Source of the DNA: Spirosoma radiotolerans
Lineage (GTDB): Bacteria; Bacteroidota; Bacteroidia; Cytophagales; Spirosomataceae
Assembly: GCF_000974425.1 (NCBI RefSeq)
Contig: NZ_CP010429.1
Coordinates: 5,255,501-5,319,500, forward strand
Reading direction: 5' to 3'
DNA length: 64,000 nucleotides
The notes beneath the pieces were generated by a model. It saw only the letters and a program-made list of their open reading frames with translations. It was not told the DNA's origin and searched no databases. A program made the translations under genes and the position numbers. This document shows, in pieces, positions 8,883-17,939 of this stretch (position 1 is its first letter; every line of letters begins with the position of its first letter).

Positions 8883-8958
8883 TTCTATTATGCAGAACAG
8901 ATTTTTAGATCTTCAACGCATAAAAACAAAATAGTGCTATAATCTTCAACTTTTAATC

Positions 8959-9984
8959 CTAGGTTTTACTCAACAGCTCATTGCGTAATGTTTCAACATA
9001 AGATGACCATGTATATTTATTAATAGTAGAACCTATAACGTCTTGAGACAACAGATACGTTTTAGGGTTTTCTTTGCAGGATGACAATAACAATGGTACC
9101 TCTTCAAAATCTTCATAGGTATAAACTAAACCTAGTCCGGAAAAGTCTTTAAAATTACCTCTATTCGGTGCAATAACAGTTTTCATGTGAGATAGACTTT
9201 CAGCCAAGGTACCTGAAGTCAGAACGCTTTCACCTGAGTGCGTAAACAATACTGTCCTTGACTGATTAAAGCAAATTGTAAGTTCTTCATCTGACACAAA
9301 TCCAATCTGAATTGTAATGCATGACGACTGATACTGCTTAAGTTTATCAGCATATTCCTTATCACTGCAATTACCACATATTAATAATTTGTAACTATCC
9401 TGTAAACCTTTACTGTACAAAAACTCTAAGAAGACATCTACTCCCTTATAGGGAGACAAATTGCCCCATATTAAAGCATCGTACTTAAAATCCTTTTCAC
9501 TATGGCCCTGATGAACTGTTGCTCGAAATGGATGGGGATAATAGATAGTTTTGTGGGGATATTTAGTTAAACTCAAGCCTTCTTCAGCATGGACAACAAT
9601 TAAGTCACACTTGTCTACAATCCATTCTATAAACTCTTTTTGTTCTTCACGGGCATCTGCACGATGAGAAACTCGGTTATGCATAGTCCACACGATTTTC
9701 CCTTTCTTTAGTTTAAAGATTTCTATTAATCTCTTAAGAGCCCACACTTGTACACGCCCTAAAGGTCTATGATATAAATCTTCAGGCCAGTTCAGCATCA
9801 AAATATCAGCTTTACTTAAAAAGAGTAATAGATCAGCTGTACGTAGCCATTTTACATATGGGCTACGTATAACATCCGCCCCTATTACCTCCCAAGCTTG
9901 CGCTAAGTCAGTTATATATGGATTTTTTATTTTATCAGTTGTGAAGGCTAGGTTAGGCGTAATATATAGGCAAGGCTTTATCAT
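8959..9984 (-). CDS. Glycosyltransferase (GT-B fold, family 4-like)
   Basis: A 341-residue protein from the ATG at 9984; a TTG eight codons upstream is a less likely start. The C-terminal half has GNLSPYKGVDVFLEFL (about 174-189), the usual GT-B phosphate-binding stretch, then LLICGN and a nucleotide-binding Glu region around HSGESVLTSGTLAESL (about 250-265). It is the last gene of the long minus-strand operon and would add one sugar to the repeat unit. The donor is unknown. The gene is AT-rich like its upstream neighbours. Confidence 0.75.
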   Translation of the reverse strand: MIKPCLYITPNLAFTTDKIKNPYITDLAQAWEVIGADVIRSPYVKWLRTADLLLFLSKADILMLNWPEDLYHRPLGRVQVWALKRLIEIFKLKKGKIVWTMHNRVSHRADAREEQKEFIEWIVDKCDLIVVHAEEGLSLTKYPHKTIYYPHPFRATVHQGHSEKDFKYDALIWGNLSPYKGVDVFLEFLYSKGLQDSYKLLICGNCSDKEYADKLKQYQSSCITIQIGFVSDEELTICFNQSRTVLFTHSGESVLTSGTLAESLSHMKTVIAPNRGNFKDFSGLGLVYTYEDFEEVPLLLSSCKENPKTYLLSQDVIGSTINKYTWSSYVETLRNELLSKT

Positions 9985-10041
9985 AAAACTAGTTAAGTGA
10001 TTCAGCAAGTTTAATAATAGGCGTTTCTATAATAAAGCTAG

Positions 10042-11247
10042 CTAAACTGTATCAGGTAGGTAATGCTCAGAAATACGAGCCCTTACTACAAGAGAAGAGT
10101 ATATATCTACTTGCTCTTGTAACACTATCTCATGAGTATACCGCTTCTCATACTGGTCTCTTGAACGAACACAATCCAAGTCTGATATTTCATTGTTGTA
10201 GAGATGACTTATCTTCCGAGCTAAATCTTGCTCATCACCAGCAGCAAAAAAGCTAGCACAATCCCCTACAATAGAACGTAGATTAGGATTATCTGCGCAT
10301 AATACAGGTGTGCCAGTAGACAATGCTTCAAGTATAACTGTTGGTAGACCTTCATACCATACAGAAGGGACAACGAGTGCTTTACATTGCTTTAGATATT
10401 CTACGACGACCTCCCTAGGTTGTTGTCCCAAATATTCGACCATTGGAAACCCTCGACTTAATTCATCAACACTATCCCGCAAAGGGCCATCGCCTATAAT
10501 TTTTATATTTATAGGTGGTAACTTCCTAATCGAATCTAGTAAGGTACTAATTCCCTTTTCCGGAGACAGACGGCCGATATACAGAATAAAATTTTTCCTA
10601 CTAGATGGTGTAACATAACCCAAATCTGATATAGAATTTGGCTTTACGGTTATCTGGTCAGATGATAAATTCAGTGATGATTGCAAAATTTTAGTTTTCG
10701 CAAAATCAGTCAAAACAACATACTTGTCTACTTTTTTCCAGGTATTGATTACTTTATGTAATGATGTAACTAATGTCAATTGCGCTGATTGTAGCCTTGA
10801 ATTTCTGAAGCACTTATATCTAATTCCATCCAAAGGGACTGTTTTACTTACACAACGCTCACATGGAACTTCACCTTCTCTCATTAGAAAAACGCCACTA
10901 CATACCAATCTGTAATTATGTAGTGTCATGACTACAGGTACACCTAATCTTTTTACTGCTGATATGATTGATGGAGAAGCGGTGTAAAATAAATTGTGTA
11001 TATGTACTACATCTGGCTTGAAGGTACATATAGTCATTTCTACTATCTTAGCTGATTCGTTATTGTAAAATGTTTTTAAACCTGCAACTAGCTTGTAGGC
11101 GCCTTTCTCTTTAGAGAAACTTTCGTTATTAAAAATCAGAACCTCCACATCAAAACCAGCAGCTTTCAGCAAACTAACTTCTTGATCGAAGATAACGTCT
11201 TCACCACCATGTTGTTGATAACGATTATGTATAAAAAGTATTTTCAT
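10042..11247 (-). CDS. Glycosyltransferase family 4
   Basis: A 401-residue protein from the ATG at 11247, giving the classic opening KILFIHNRYQQHGGEDV; an ATG at 11265 would add six residues. The N-terminal domain has VDVVHIHNLF-like sequence (HIHN at about 86-89) and a Cys cluster (PCERCVSKT) around residue 130. The C-terminal domain has ILYIGRLSPEKGISTLL (about 221-237) and the Ex7E motif in PSVWYEGLPTVILEALSTG (about 300-318). Retaining transferase using a nucleotide sugar, cytoplasmic side of the membrane. In the operon with short gaps on both sides. Confidence 0.88.
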   Translation of the reverse strand: MKILFIHNRYQQHGGEDVIFDQEVSLLKAAGFDVEVLIFNNESFSKEKGAYKLVAGLKTFYNNESAKIVEMTICTFKPDVVHIHNLFYTASPSIISAVKRLGVPVVMTLHNYRLVCSGVFLMREGEVPCERCVSKTVPLDGIRYKCFRNSRLQSAQLTLVTSLHKVINTWKKVDKYVVLTDFAKTKILQSSLNLSSDQITVKPNSISDLGYVTPSSRKNFILYIGRLSPEKGISTLLDSIRKLPPINIKIIGDGPLRDSVDELSRGFPMVEYLGQQPREVVVEYLKQCKALVVPSVWYEGLPTVILEALSTGTPVLCADNPNLRSIVGDCASFFAAGDEQDLARKISHLYNNEISDLDCVRSRDQYEKRYTHEIVLQEQVDIYSSLVVRARISEHYLPDTV

Positions 11248-11271
11248 AATTATTAGAGCATTCATTTCCGG

Positions 11272-12195
11272 CTACATGCGCAAACCAGCGTAAGTTTTTA
11301 ATCGGTTAAACACTCTTATGGGTATACTATATTGCATTCTAAATTGCCTTTTATATGCTTCTATAGGTGTTACAACGCTAGGTAATTCAAAAGTCCGTCG
11401 TTCTCCATTATCAAGCATTGTTTTGTATCTATTGTACACATTAGTATGTGTAGAATCTTCAGAGAACCCAATATTTTGTATTTTAGATTCTGTTGGATAT
11501 ATTGTGTATCCTCCCTGTTTAAACTGATTGTAGCACCAACGGATTGCCCAAGAGTTTATGGTGCCCTGCTGCTGATGACGAAGCATACGTGTCCTATCGC
11601 TCCCACCTTCGTTAAATCTACGTTGAGCCTCTTTATCCGTTTTAAATATATTATAATCAGAAACTTGCCAGTCAGCTAGTTGCCATCGATCTGCCCACGT
11701 AGCCCACCCCCATGAACCTGTTCGGGGAAATGTAAATGCATCAAATTGATAACCATCAGGTTTTTTAAAAGGCATTGAATATCCACTTATTGAAAAAATC
11801 TGCTTGTTGTTACTATAATTATTTAAGCATTGATTCATGAAATCGAGAAAATTATGACTTGGTATTAAATCGTCTTCCAATACGATTACTGATTGATAAA
11901 TTTTTAATACTTGTGATACACCTCTTATAACAGAATCAGCTAGTCCTATGTTGGCTTCACTGTAATACCGCTCAACTGACTTAAAACCACTTATGTTATC
12001 CACTAAAAGCCTCACTTCATTTACTTTCGAAACATCATTAGGCCTTTTAGGTCCATCCACAAATACATATAAATTACTTTTTATTGCTAGCGAATTATGC
12101 TGTAAAGCCTCTATTGTTTTAGCAAGCGTATCTGCACGTTTATAAGCAAACAAGATTATTGGGCTCAATGGCAAATTTTCCATATTACAATGCAT
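11272..12195 (-). CDS. GNT-I/family 2-like glycosyltransferase
   Basis: A 307-residue protein (ATG at 12195; ATG at 12183 is an equally good start). The opening PIILFAYKRADTLAKTIEAL (about 12-31), a strand ending in VFVDGPK, and VIVLEDDLIPSHNFLDFM (about 104-121) with the EDD metal motif place it in the GT-A fold, closest to the GNT-I/sugar transferases often seen in bacterial O-antigen loci. GSWGWATWADRW at about 160 is another common landmark. It probably adds one sugar of the repeat unit. Confidence 0.78.
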   Translation of the reverse strand: MHCNMENLPLSPIILFAYKRADTLAKTIEALQHNSLAIKSNLYVFVDGPKRPNDVSKVNEVRLLVDNISGFKSVERYYSEANIGLADSVIRGVSQVLKIYQSVIVLEDDLIPSHNFLDFMNQCLNNYSNNKQIFSISGYSMPFKKPDGYQFDAFTFPRTGSWGWATWADRWQLADWQVSDYNIFKTDKEAQRRFNEGGSDRTRMLRHQQQGTINSWAIRWCYNQFKQGGYTIYPTESKIQNIGFSEDSTHTNVYNRYKTMLDNGERRTFELPSVVTPIEAYKRQFRMQYSIPIRVFNRLKTYAGLRM

Positions 12196-12278
12196 CTCTC
12201 AGTGAACTTATAATACAATATGAGTAGATATATTTAGTTTTCTAAATATTCTTCCCATACTGTATTTCAAATATATCC

Positions 12279-12836
12279 TTATATATACAAATGCGGAAAG
12301 TAATTATTTTTGTATAAAAGCTGGGACTCTCGTGTGCCTATTATCTTAGCAGGTACACCACCCGCAATTGACATTGGAGGTATATCCTTTGTGACAACAG
12401 CACCTGAAGCTATAACACTCCCACGACCAATTCGTACACCTGGCAAAATTGTTACTCGAGAAGCTATCCATACATAATCTTCTATTATAACATTTCCAGA
12501 CTTCGTAGAATGGTAATCCGAATGTGGATCGTGTTCAAGAGTAAATATCCATGTACCACGTGCAATATCAACATTATTATGAATTGTTATTCTACCTTCC
12601 CGCCCATCCAATAAGCATCCTGGATTAATTATGCAATTATTCCCAATACTGATGTGGTTTCGTTTAATTTTCTTACTTAATATCTTCACGTTCGTGCATA
12701 CATTTGATTTTTCACCCAGCTGAACGTAAAAACGAATAAAAAATAATCGAACGTTAGAAAAAGGAATTTTACAAAAAAATGCATTATATAAATACAATCG
12801 CAGTGATCTAGCAAACTCCAACAATGTTAGGCCCAT
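12279..12836 (-). CDS. Hexapeptide-repeat acetyltransferase (WcaF/maltose O-acetyltransferase type)
   Basis: A 185-residue left-handed beta-helix protein. Hexapeptide turns run from about residue 60 to 165, and the C-terminal part has [20 protein letters not shown] followed by [15 protein letters not shown] and GVPAKIIG, a signature of CoA-dependent acyltransferases of the LacA/WcaF group. The His in EHDPHSDYH (about 108-116) may serve catalysis. It likely O-acetylates a sugar of the repeat unit. Its start overlaps the end of the upstream transferase by ten bases, suggesting coupled translation. Confidence 0.85.
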   Translation of the reverse strand: MGLTLLEFARSLRLYLYNAFFCKIPFSNVRLFFIRFYVQLGEKSNVCTNVKILSKKIKRNHISIGNNCIINPGCLLDGREGRITIHNNVDIARGTWIFTLEHDPHSDYHSTKSGNVIIEDYVWIASRVTILPGVRIGRGSVIASGAVVTKDIPPMSIAGGVPAKIIGTRESQLLYKNNYFPHLYI

Positions 12837-13723
12837 CTCATCTTTTTTATAGAACTTACAATTAATAATGAATATTTAAACCCGAAGTACAACCAACTCA
12901 AAAAAGTATTCGCATGGCGCCTATTAAATATGAAATTCTGTTTAATATTATAGTTTGAACGATTTGAAGAGAGCACTTTTTTTAGATCATTTATATTCTC
13001 AACATTTGACAGACCTGAGGAATCGCGATTATTGTATATTTTGAGCATTGGCATAGCATACGACTTGTAACCTAATCTACCAGCTTTCAAAAAAAAGTCA
13101 ATATCTCCATGATATTGTGGGAATTTATCAGCATCAAAATATCCTACTTCTGTTAAAATTTTAGCAGGGATTATTGTACCCATTCCACCTGACCAATCGA
13201 TTAGTTTAATTTCATTGTATTGATTAGAATCTATCTCATTCCAACCGATAAGCTTTTTCTTACCTGTCTTCCTCGAATAATAGCATCCGTAATTAAAAAT
13301 AGTATTTGACTCATTGAGCCAATATATTTTTGACGCAAGAATAGAGCATTGATATATTTTATTACTATCAATTACTGCTACTAAATCTTTAAAATATAAA
13401 ATATCGCATTGTGTGTCATCATTCCAAAGAATAACGTAATCAGAATTTAATTGCTCTACTGCATATTTAGTACCTTTGTTTATTGCTCCTGTCCACCAAA
13501 GATTACCATCACCTTTCAAAATATGAATTTCTGGATAATTTTCCTTTATCCATTCTTCACTTCCGTCTGTAGAACCGTCATCGACAACTACTATAGAAAA
13601 ATAATGTTTTTTTAAATTATTATCCCTCTCGTAATAAGAAAGAGAATCATACAGAGATTTAATTCCAACTTTTGTTAATAATAACCTATTATGAATTGGA
13701 ATTATTAAAGAAAACTTTTTCAT
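12827..13723 (-). CDS. Family 2 glycosyltransferase (rhamnosyltransferase-like)
   Basis: A 298-residue GT-A enzyme. [14 protein letters not shown] (5-18) opens the fold, [13 protein letters not shown] (about 47-59) binds nucleotide, and [10 protein letters not shown] (about 97-106) holds the acidic metal motif. [13 protein letters not shown] and [15 protein letters not shown] (about 203-217) match the acceptor-side pattern of bacterial rhamnosyl-type GT2 proteins. AT-rich, in the middle of the minus-strand operon. Confidence 0.85.
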   Translation of the reverse strand: MKKFSLIIPIHNRLLLTKVGIKSLYDSLSYYERDNNLKKHYFSIVVVDDGSTDGSEEWIKENYPEIHILKGDGNLWWTGAINKGTKYAVEQLNSDYVILWNDDTQCDILYFKDLVAVIDSNKIYQCSILASKIYWLNESNTIFNYGCYYSRKTGKKKLIGWNEIDSNQYNEIKLIDWSGGMGTIIPAKILTEVGYFDADKFPQYHGDIDFFLKAGRLGYKSYAMPMLKIYNNRDSSGLSNVENINDLKKVLSSNRSNYNIKQNFIFNRRHANTFLSWLYFGFKYSLLIVSSIKKMRWA

Positions 13724-13819
13724 TTTCTAGATCACTTAATTATACACACATAATACATTAATTGCGCCTTCAATCATGAATTACTCATGAAGCAACTTAA
13801 CTCCAATACCTTTCTTCGC

Positions 13820-15109
13820 CTAAGCCATCATTACATGATGATTATCTTGATTAGCCTTTTGCATGATTCTTACATGGTTGTAATTCTGCTTATTATGGTG
13901 TTTCAATGCAAGTCCAAAAAACATAAACGCATGAAAAAGAGAAAGTTCAAAAAAAACTTCGCTAAAAGAAACAATTAATATGCATATAGTGAATGGCAAA
14001 GCGAATAATGTATTTGTACCAAAAACACGGCTTATCTGGTAAAATGAATAATATATTAAAGCAATGTAAATCAAGAAAAAGAAAATTCCCCATTCGATAA
14101 GCAATCCCGTTAAGCCACAGTTTCTCTGCACAGTTTTATCTTTTCCCGCAATCCTTGAATCCCTATCACTCCCTTTACCAAATAGTATATACAAATTATC
14201 TTGAGATATTTCGAATAAATCTAATGTAGCACCTGCTATACGTGAATCACCCGTTAACTCTATATTTTCATCAACTTCAGTTATTTGCTTAGTTATTTTT
14301 TCTTGTAAAAATGGCATTTCATAATATAGGTATGCGCTAATTATAGCTGTACCAGCAAGCAATATTATTTTTAATATGAATTTTATTTTAGGGTTAATAA
14401 GAATAGTACTTGCTAAAAAAAAGAAATATGTTACAAAGACCGTAGTGGAAAGAGTAGTTAAAATAGTAATTGTAAATATTATACCATTTTTATTAAATAA
14501 TTTTTTATAAATAATAAAGTTAAATATTTGTGCTATTAACAATAATGAAGCAAATACAGTAGGTTCCCAGAAAGGACCATTGTTTCTTATTGAATAAAAA
14601 TTATAATCAAAGTTATATATAATTGGATTTACCCTAACCAGGTCTACCCCATAATACTGAGCGTGTTTTGCTCCCACCCGAAATATATTTGGAATTGAAT
14701 CATCGATCGAATGAACAAAACTAGGACTAACTAACAGGCTAAAGAAAAAAAAGAAACTGACAATTGCAGTTATATACATTATTTTTATGTAAATATCAAA
14801 GAAATTTAATCTTAAATAGTATACTACGCATAAGGAAATTAAAAATGAAGTTACAACTTGTCTAAAAACACCTGTATCGTAATCAGGAAAATAAACAAAA
14901 TGATAAAATTCTAAGACAAAAACTAATAATAAAGCATACAAACCTTCAATCCTTAATACTCTTAAAATTTCTTTATGTGAATAAAAAATACAGATAAGAA
15001 GCAAGGCTTGTCCAAAATTATTTCTGAAAAATGGCACAGTTGAGTATGCAATAATGAAATAGACAAATAAAATGTCTTTGATAGGATAATCTTTTATTCT
15101 AGCCTGCAT
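13820..15109 (-). CDS. wzy: O-antigen/capsule polymerase-like membrane protein (Wzy)
   Basis: A 429-residue, very hydrophobic protein with about ten membrane spans and one larger periplasmic loop (about 265-330) rich in charged residues (EITKQITEVDENIELTGDSR). No enzymatic motif can be read, which is normal for Wzy. The call rests on topology, length and position between the flippase/acetyltransferase and the glycosyltransferases. Wzy joins lipid-linked repeat units in the periplasm. Strongly AT-rich with many rare Ile/Phe/Lys AT codons compared with flanking core genes, as expected of serotype-specific genes. Confidence 0.7.
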   Translation of the reverse strand: MQARIKDYPIKDILFVYFIIAYSTVPFFRNNFGQALLLICIFYSHKEILRVLRIEGLYALLLVFVLEFYHFVYFPDYDTGVFRQVVTSFLISLCVVYYLRLNFFDIYIKIMYITAIVSFFFFFSLLVSPSFVHSIDDSIPNIFRVGAKHAQYYGVDLVRVNPIIYNFDYNFYSIRNNGPFWEPTVFASLLLIAQIFNFIIYKKLFNKNGIIFTITILTTLSTTVFVTYFFFLASTILINPKIKFILKIILLAGTAIISAYLYYEMPFLQEKITKQITEVDENIELTGDSRIAGATLDLFEISQDNLYILFGKGSDRDSRIAGKDKTVQRNCGLTGLLIEWGIFFFLIYIALIYYSFYQISRVFGTNTLFALPFTICILIVSFSEVFFELSLFHAFMFFGLALKHHNKQNYNHVRIMQKANQDNHHVMMA

Positions 15110-15116
15110 ATAATTA

Positions 15117-15797
15117 TTAAATATTTGTTAGATTTTCTTCTTTTTCAATGTTAACAAATCCCTCTAGGTCATAAAAATATTCCTTTGCCCTCATCAGCGT
15201 TACATCTTCTTGGTTCCACCATTTAATTGACATTAAGTCATCAATGATATTTTCTGGAAATCGGTATTTTATTATTTTTATTGGACACCCTACTGCAATA
15301 GCATAGGGTGGAATATCTTTACTGACTACAGATCCAGCCCCAATAACCGCACCGTCACCAATTTTAACACCATCCAATATTGTTACATTAGCACCAATAA
15401 ATACATCGTTTCCTATATGAACAGGTCTATGCTCTTCAACAAAAGTAGAATGGCAATATGTTATTTTGCTTTTCTTTTTGCTAGAATAAAACGCTGGATG
15501 AGTTGAAATTCCATTAGTAGGATGAATACCCATCCCACTTACAACATTGGGACCAATTGAGCAAAATTTCCCTATGTCCGTATTAGCCATAAATGCGTTG
15601 AAGCTAACATAACTCGAGTAACCAATATTCACATTAGTCAGCATATAATTACCATAAATTATAGCAGTGTCATCAACATTACAGTTGTTAGTCCTACACG
15701 CATTCCAATCCCAATAGAACTTATCATATCTCGACATCACGCTTAACAAATTAAGCAAGTTTCTTAGGGCCCAGTATAATCGTCTTATTATTTTCAT
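15117..15797 (-). CDS. CatB-like (XAT) hexapeptide acetyltransferase
   Basis: A 226-residue left-handed beta-helix enzyme. Hexapeptide coils lie at about 45-190. HIGNDVFIGANVTILDGVKI (about 127-146) with IGAGSVVSKDIPPYAIAVGC, then KYRF and a WWN motif near 205, match the xenobiotic/VatD-like acyltransferase subfamily, which in glycan loci acetylates amino or hydroxyl groups of sugars. The stop is just seven bases before the polymerase start and its start overlaps the flippase stop by four bases (ATGA type), so the three genes should be co-translated. Confidence 0.82.
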   Translation of the reverse strand: MKIIRRLYWALRNLLNLLSVMSRYDKFYWDWNACRTNNCNVDDTAIIYGNYMLTNVNIGYSSYVSFNAFMANTDIGKFCSIGPNVVSGMGIHPTNGISTHPAFYSSKKKSKITYCHSTFVEEHRPVHIGNDVFIGANVTILDGVKIGDGAVIGAGSVVSKDIPPYAIAVGCPIKIIKYRFPENIIDDLMSIKWWNQEDVTLMRAKEYFYDLEGFVNIEKEENLTNI

Positions 15798-17155
15798 TTA
15801 TCCCAAATATTATAAGCATTCTGTTTAATAATTTTTTCACATTGTACAGAAAAAATTGTCCCCATTAATATAAATAATATTGTATTTGTTGCCACGATTC
15901 CAGGCAGACCAAAGTTTCTTCCCATAATTATTGAAATGGGTATATTTACAATTGCGCTGGCTGTGACTGCAATTAGTTGTAAGCGTATTTTACCAATTCC
16001 ATTTAGAAGGTAGACGTGTAGCATTTGCCACATGTAAGCAATTACGTAAATAGCCATACATATTGACAAAGATAGTGGCACCTTAATATTATTACCTATC
16101 CAATATTTAAACAGATAATCCGACATAAACAGTATCATCAACGTAAATATCGAAAAAACAATCCATAGCTTTCGCATTTTATCAACACTGTTTTTCAACC
16201 AGTTAAAGTCACTTTTACTATATGCATCCGTAAATGAGCTCCACAAAGGAGTCATGATTATTGTAAAAATCATGATCATGACAGAGAATAGCTTATAACA
16301 TACACTATATATTGTTACACTCTCAGGGCCAAGTATCTGACTTATTATGATATAACTCGTTTGAAATAATATCAATGCCCCGATTTGTATTAGAAAGAAT
16401 TTACCACCCGTATTTAAAAGATTATATATATATTTAATTTTCACAAGCCTCCAGCTAGGCGACAAATTCTTAAGTTTATTCTTATACAGTACCCATGATG
16501 ATATAATCAACGAGATAACAGGCATACTTGCCACAATTGTAACCAATGTCAACAAATCACCTGATTTTAGTTTTGTACAGTAAAATATAACGATTAACGT
16601 CAGAACTTGACCTATGAATGTAATAATTGAAGAATTTCCTGATTGATGGGTTGCTGTTAGTATAGTATTGATAAGCTGTGCAACAAATTGTATACAAAAA
16701 CAGCTTACAGCAACCCACATAACTAGCTTTAACGTTTCTTCATTTTCTGTGTTCACATTTAAGGTGCTGTTCCAATTTATATAGTTATTCGCTATTGAAA
16801 ATATTACAAAGGAGATTGTTGATATTATTACAAGTGCCACGTAAGTGGTACTAACATATTCTCTTGCCTTATTCATTTCTCCAAGAGCAAAAGACTTAGT
16901 TAATGTATTTTTTAGTCCATTTCCTAAACCTACATCAAAAAAGTTAAGCCACCCCAGTATTGAACTTATCGTGAGCCAAATACCATATTGCGTAGGCGAC
17001 ACGTAATCAATGGTCATTGGTACTAAAATTAAGCCTATTAATATCCCCCCCCCTCTGACCAAGAAAGACAGAGCAATATTCTTCTTAGCAATTAATGTTC
17101 TCTCATGCCCATTGATAAAAAAACCAGTAATCTTACCTTTTAAAGCAGCTACCAT
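15794..17155 (-). CDS. wzx: Wzx-type oligosaccharide flippase
   Basis: A 453-residue protein with 12 predicted membrane spans. The N-terminal LVRGGGILIGLILVPMTIDYVSPTQYGIW (split over residues about 33-61) and FFDVGLGNGLKN (about 72-83) are classic marks of the PST/MOP-superfamily flippases that carry undecaprenyl-linked repeat units across the inner membrane. Placed directly before the acetyltransferase and Wzy in the operon. Low G+C like its downstream neighbours; the composition shift begins close to this gene's 5' end. Confidence 0.88.
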   Translation of the reverse strand: MVAALKGKITGFFINGHERTLIAKKNIALSFLVRGGGILIGLILVPMTIDYVSPTQYGIWLTISSILGWLNFFDVGLGNGLKNTLTKSFALGEMNKAREYVSTTYVALVIISTISFVIFSIANNYINWNSTLNVNTENEETLKLVMWVAVSCFCIQFVAQLINTILTATHQSGNSSIITFIGQVLTLIVIFYCTKLKSGDLLTLVTIVASMPVISLIISSWVLYKNKLKNLSPSWRLVKIKYIYNLLNTGGKFFLIQIGALILFQTSYIIISQILGPESVTIYSVCYKLFSVMIMIFTIIMTPLWSSFTDAYSKSDFNWLKNSVDKMRKLWIVFSIFTLMILFMSDYLFKYWIGNNIKVPLSLSICMAIYVIAYMWQMLHVYLLNGIGKIRLQLIAVTASAIVNIPISIIMGRNFGLPGIVATNTILFILMGTIFSVQCEKIIKQNAYNIWDK

Positions 17156-17224
17156 CTCTAATTATATCTTTTATTAAGCGTTCTGTATGTGTATAGATCA
17201 ATATCTTGAGCGATTAGCGTAATT

Positions 17225-17899
17225 TCAGTGTGCTTTCTCGTCCCCCTGTAGTGTCTTAGCAATTGTCCACCAGCAAATTTTCAAGTCCAGCCCTAGTGAC
17301 TGTCTGGCTATGTACCAGCGATCTAAACGGACTCGGTGCTCCATTTTTTGGAGCGTATCGGTTTCGCCCCGGCAACCGCGTACCTGGGCCAAACCCGTTA
17401 TACCGGGCTTGACTATGTAGCGTTCTGGATAATTCGGTAGGGTATACCAATGCTGGGCATCCAGCGGAATGGGGTGCGGACGTGGCCCAACTACGCTCAT
17501 GTCTCCCAGCAGTACATTTAAAAACTGGGGCAGTTCGTCCAGATTCGTTTTGCGTAACACCTGCCCTAACTTAGTAATGCGAGGATCATTTTTAGTGGCT
17601 TGTTGAAATACCGTTTCCGGCCGGCTAACCATTGTTCGGAGCTTGAAGCACCGGAACTGTCGGCCCCCGCGCCCCGTACGTAACTGAACGAACAAAATAG
17701 GGCCAGGCGAATTTAGCCGGATAGCCATCCCTAAGATTGGAATAAGCCACGACAGTACAAAAAGACAAACCATGAGCGAAAACGCAACGTCAAACAGGCG
17801 TTTACCGAGCATACTCTGCTCATCAACCGATGACACAAATACGTCGTCCTCTGCGTCGATGTAAGGCTTGGTGTTGGAAAGAGAGGCATTACTAAGCAT
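17225..17899 (-). CDS. Undecaprenyl-phosphate sugar phosphotransferase (WcaJ/PssY-like)
   Basis: A 224-residue short-form initiating transferase. After a polar N-tail comes GKRLFDVAFSLMV, a membrane-re-entrant helix with LNSPGPILFVQLRTGRGGR (about 67-85), then FRCFKLRTM (about 87-95), LRKTNLDELPQFLNVL with the catalytic Asp-Glu pair, VGPRPHPIP and GITGLAQVRG. It transfers a sugar-1-phosphate to undecaprenyl phosphate, the first step of repeat-unit synthesis. It lacks the long N-terminal multi-span region of full WcaJ. Composition is like the core genome, unlike the AT-rich block just downstream. Confidence 0.9.
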   Translation of the reverse strand: MLSNASLSNTKPYIDAEDDVFVSSVDEQSMLGKRLFDVAFSLMVCLFVLSWLIPILGMAIRLNSPGPILFVQLRTGRGGRQFRCFKLRTMVSRPETVFQQATKNDPRITKLGQVLRKTNLDELPQFLNVLLGDMSVVGPRPHPIPLDAQHWYTLPNYPERYIVKPGITGLAQVRGCRGETDTLQKMEHRVRLDRWYIARQSLGLDLKICWWTIAKTLQGDEKAH

Positions 17900-17939
17900 A
17901 CAAGTTTCGGGATTTGCTTTTCATGGATATGTTCTTGAA

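Noticed and set aside
13787..13978. Plus-strand hydrophobic frame antisense to wzy
   Set aside because: Its hydrophobic, Lys-rich tail is the complement of the AT-rich wzy 3' end.
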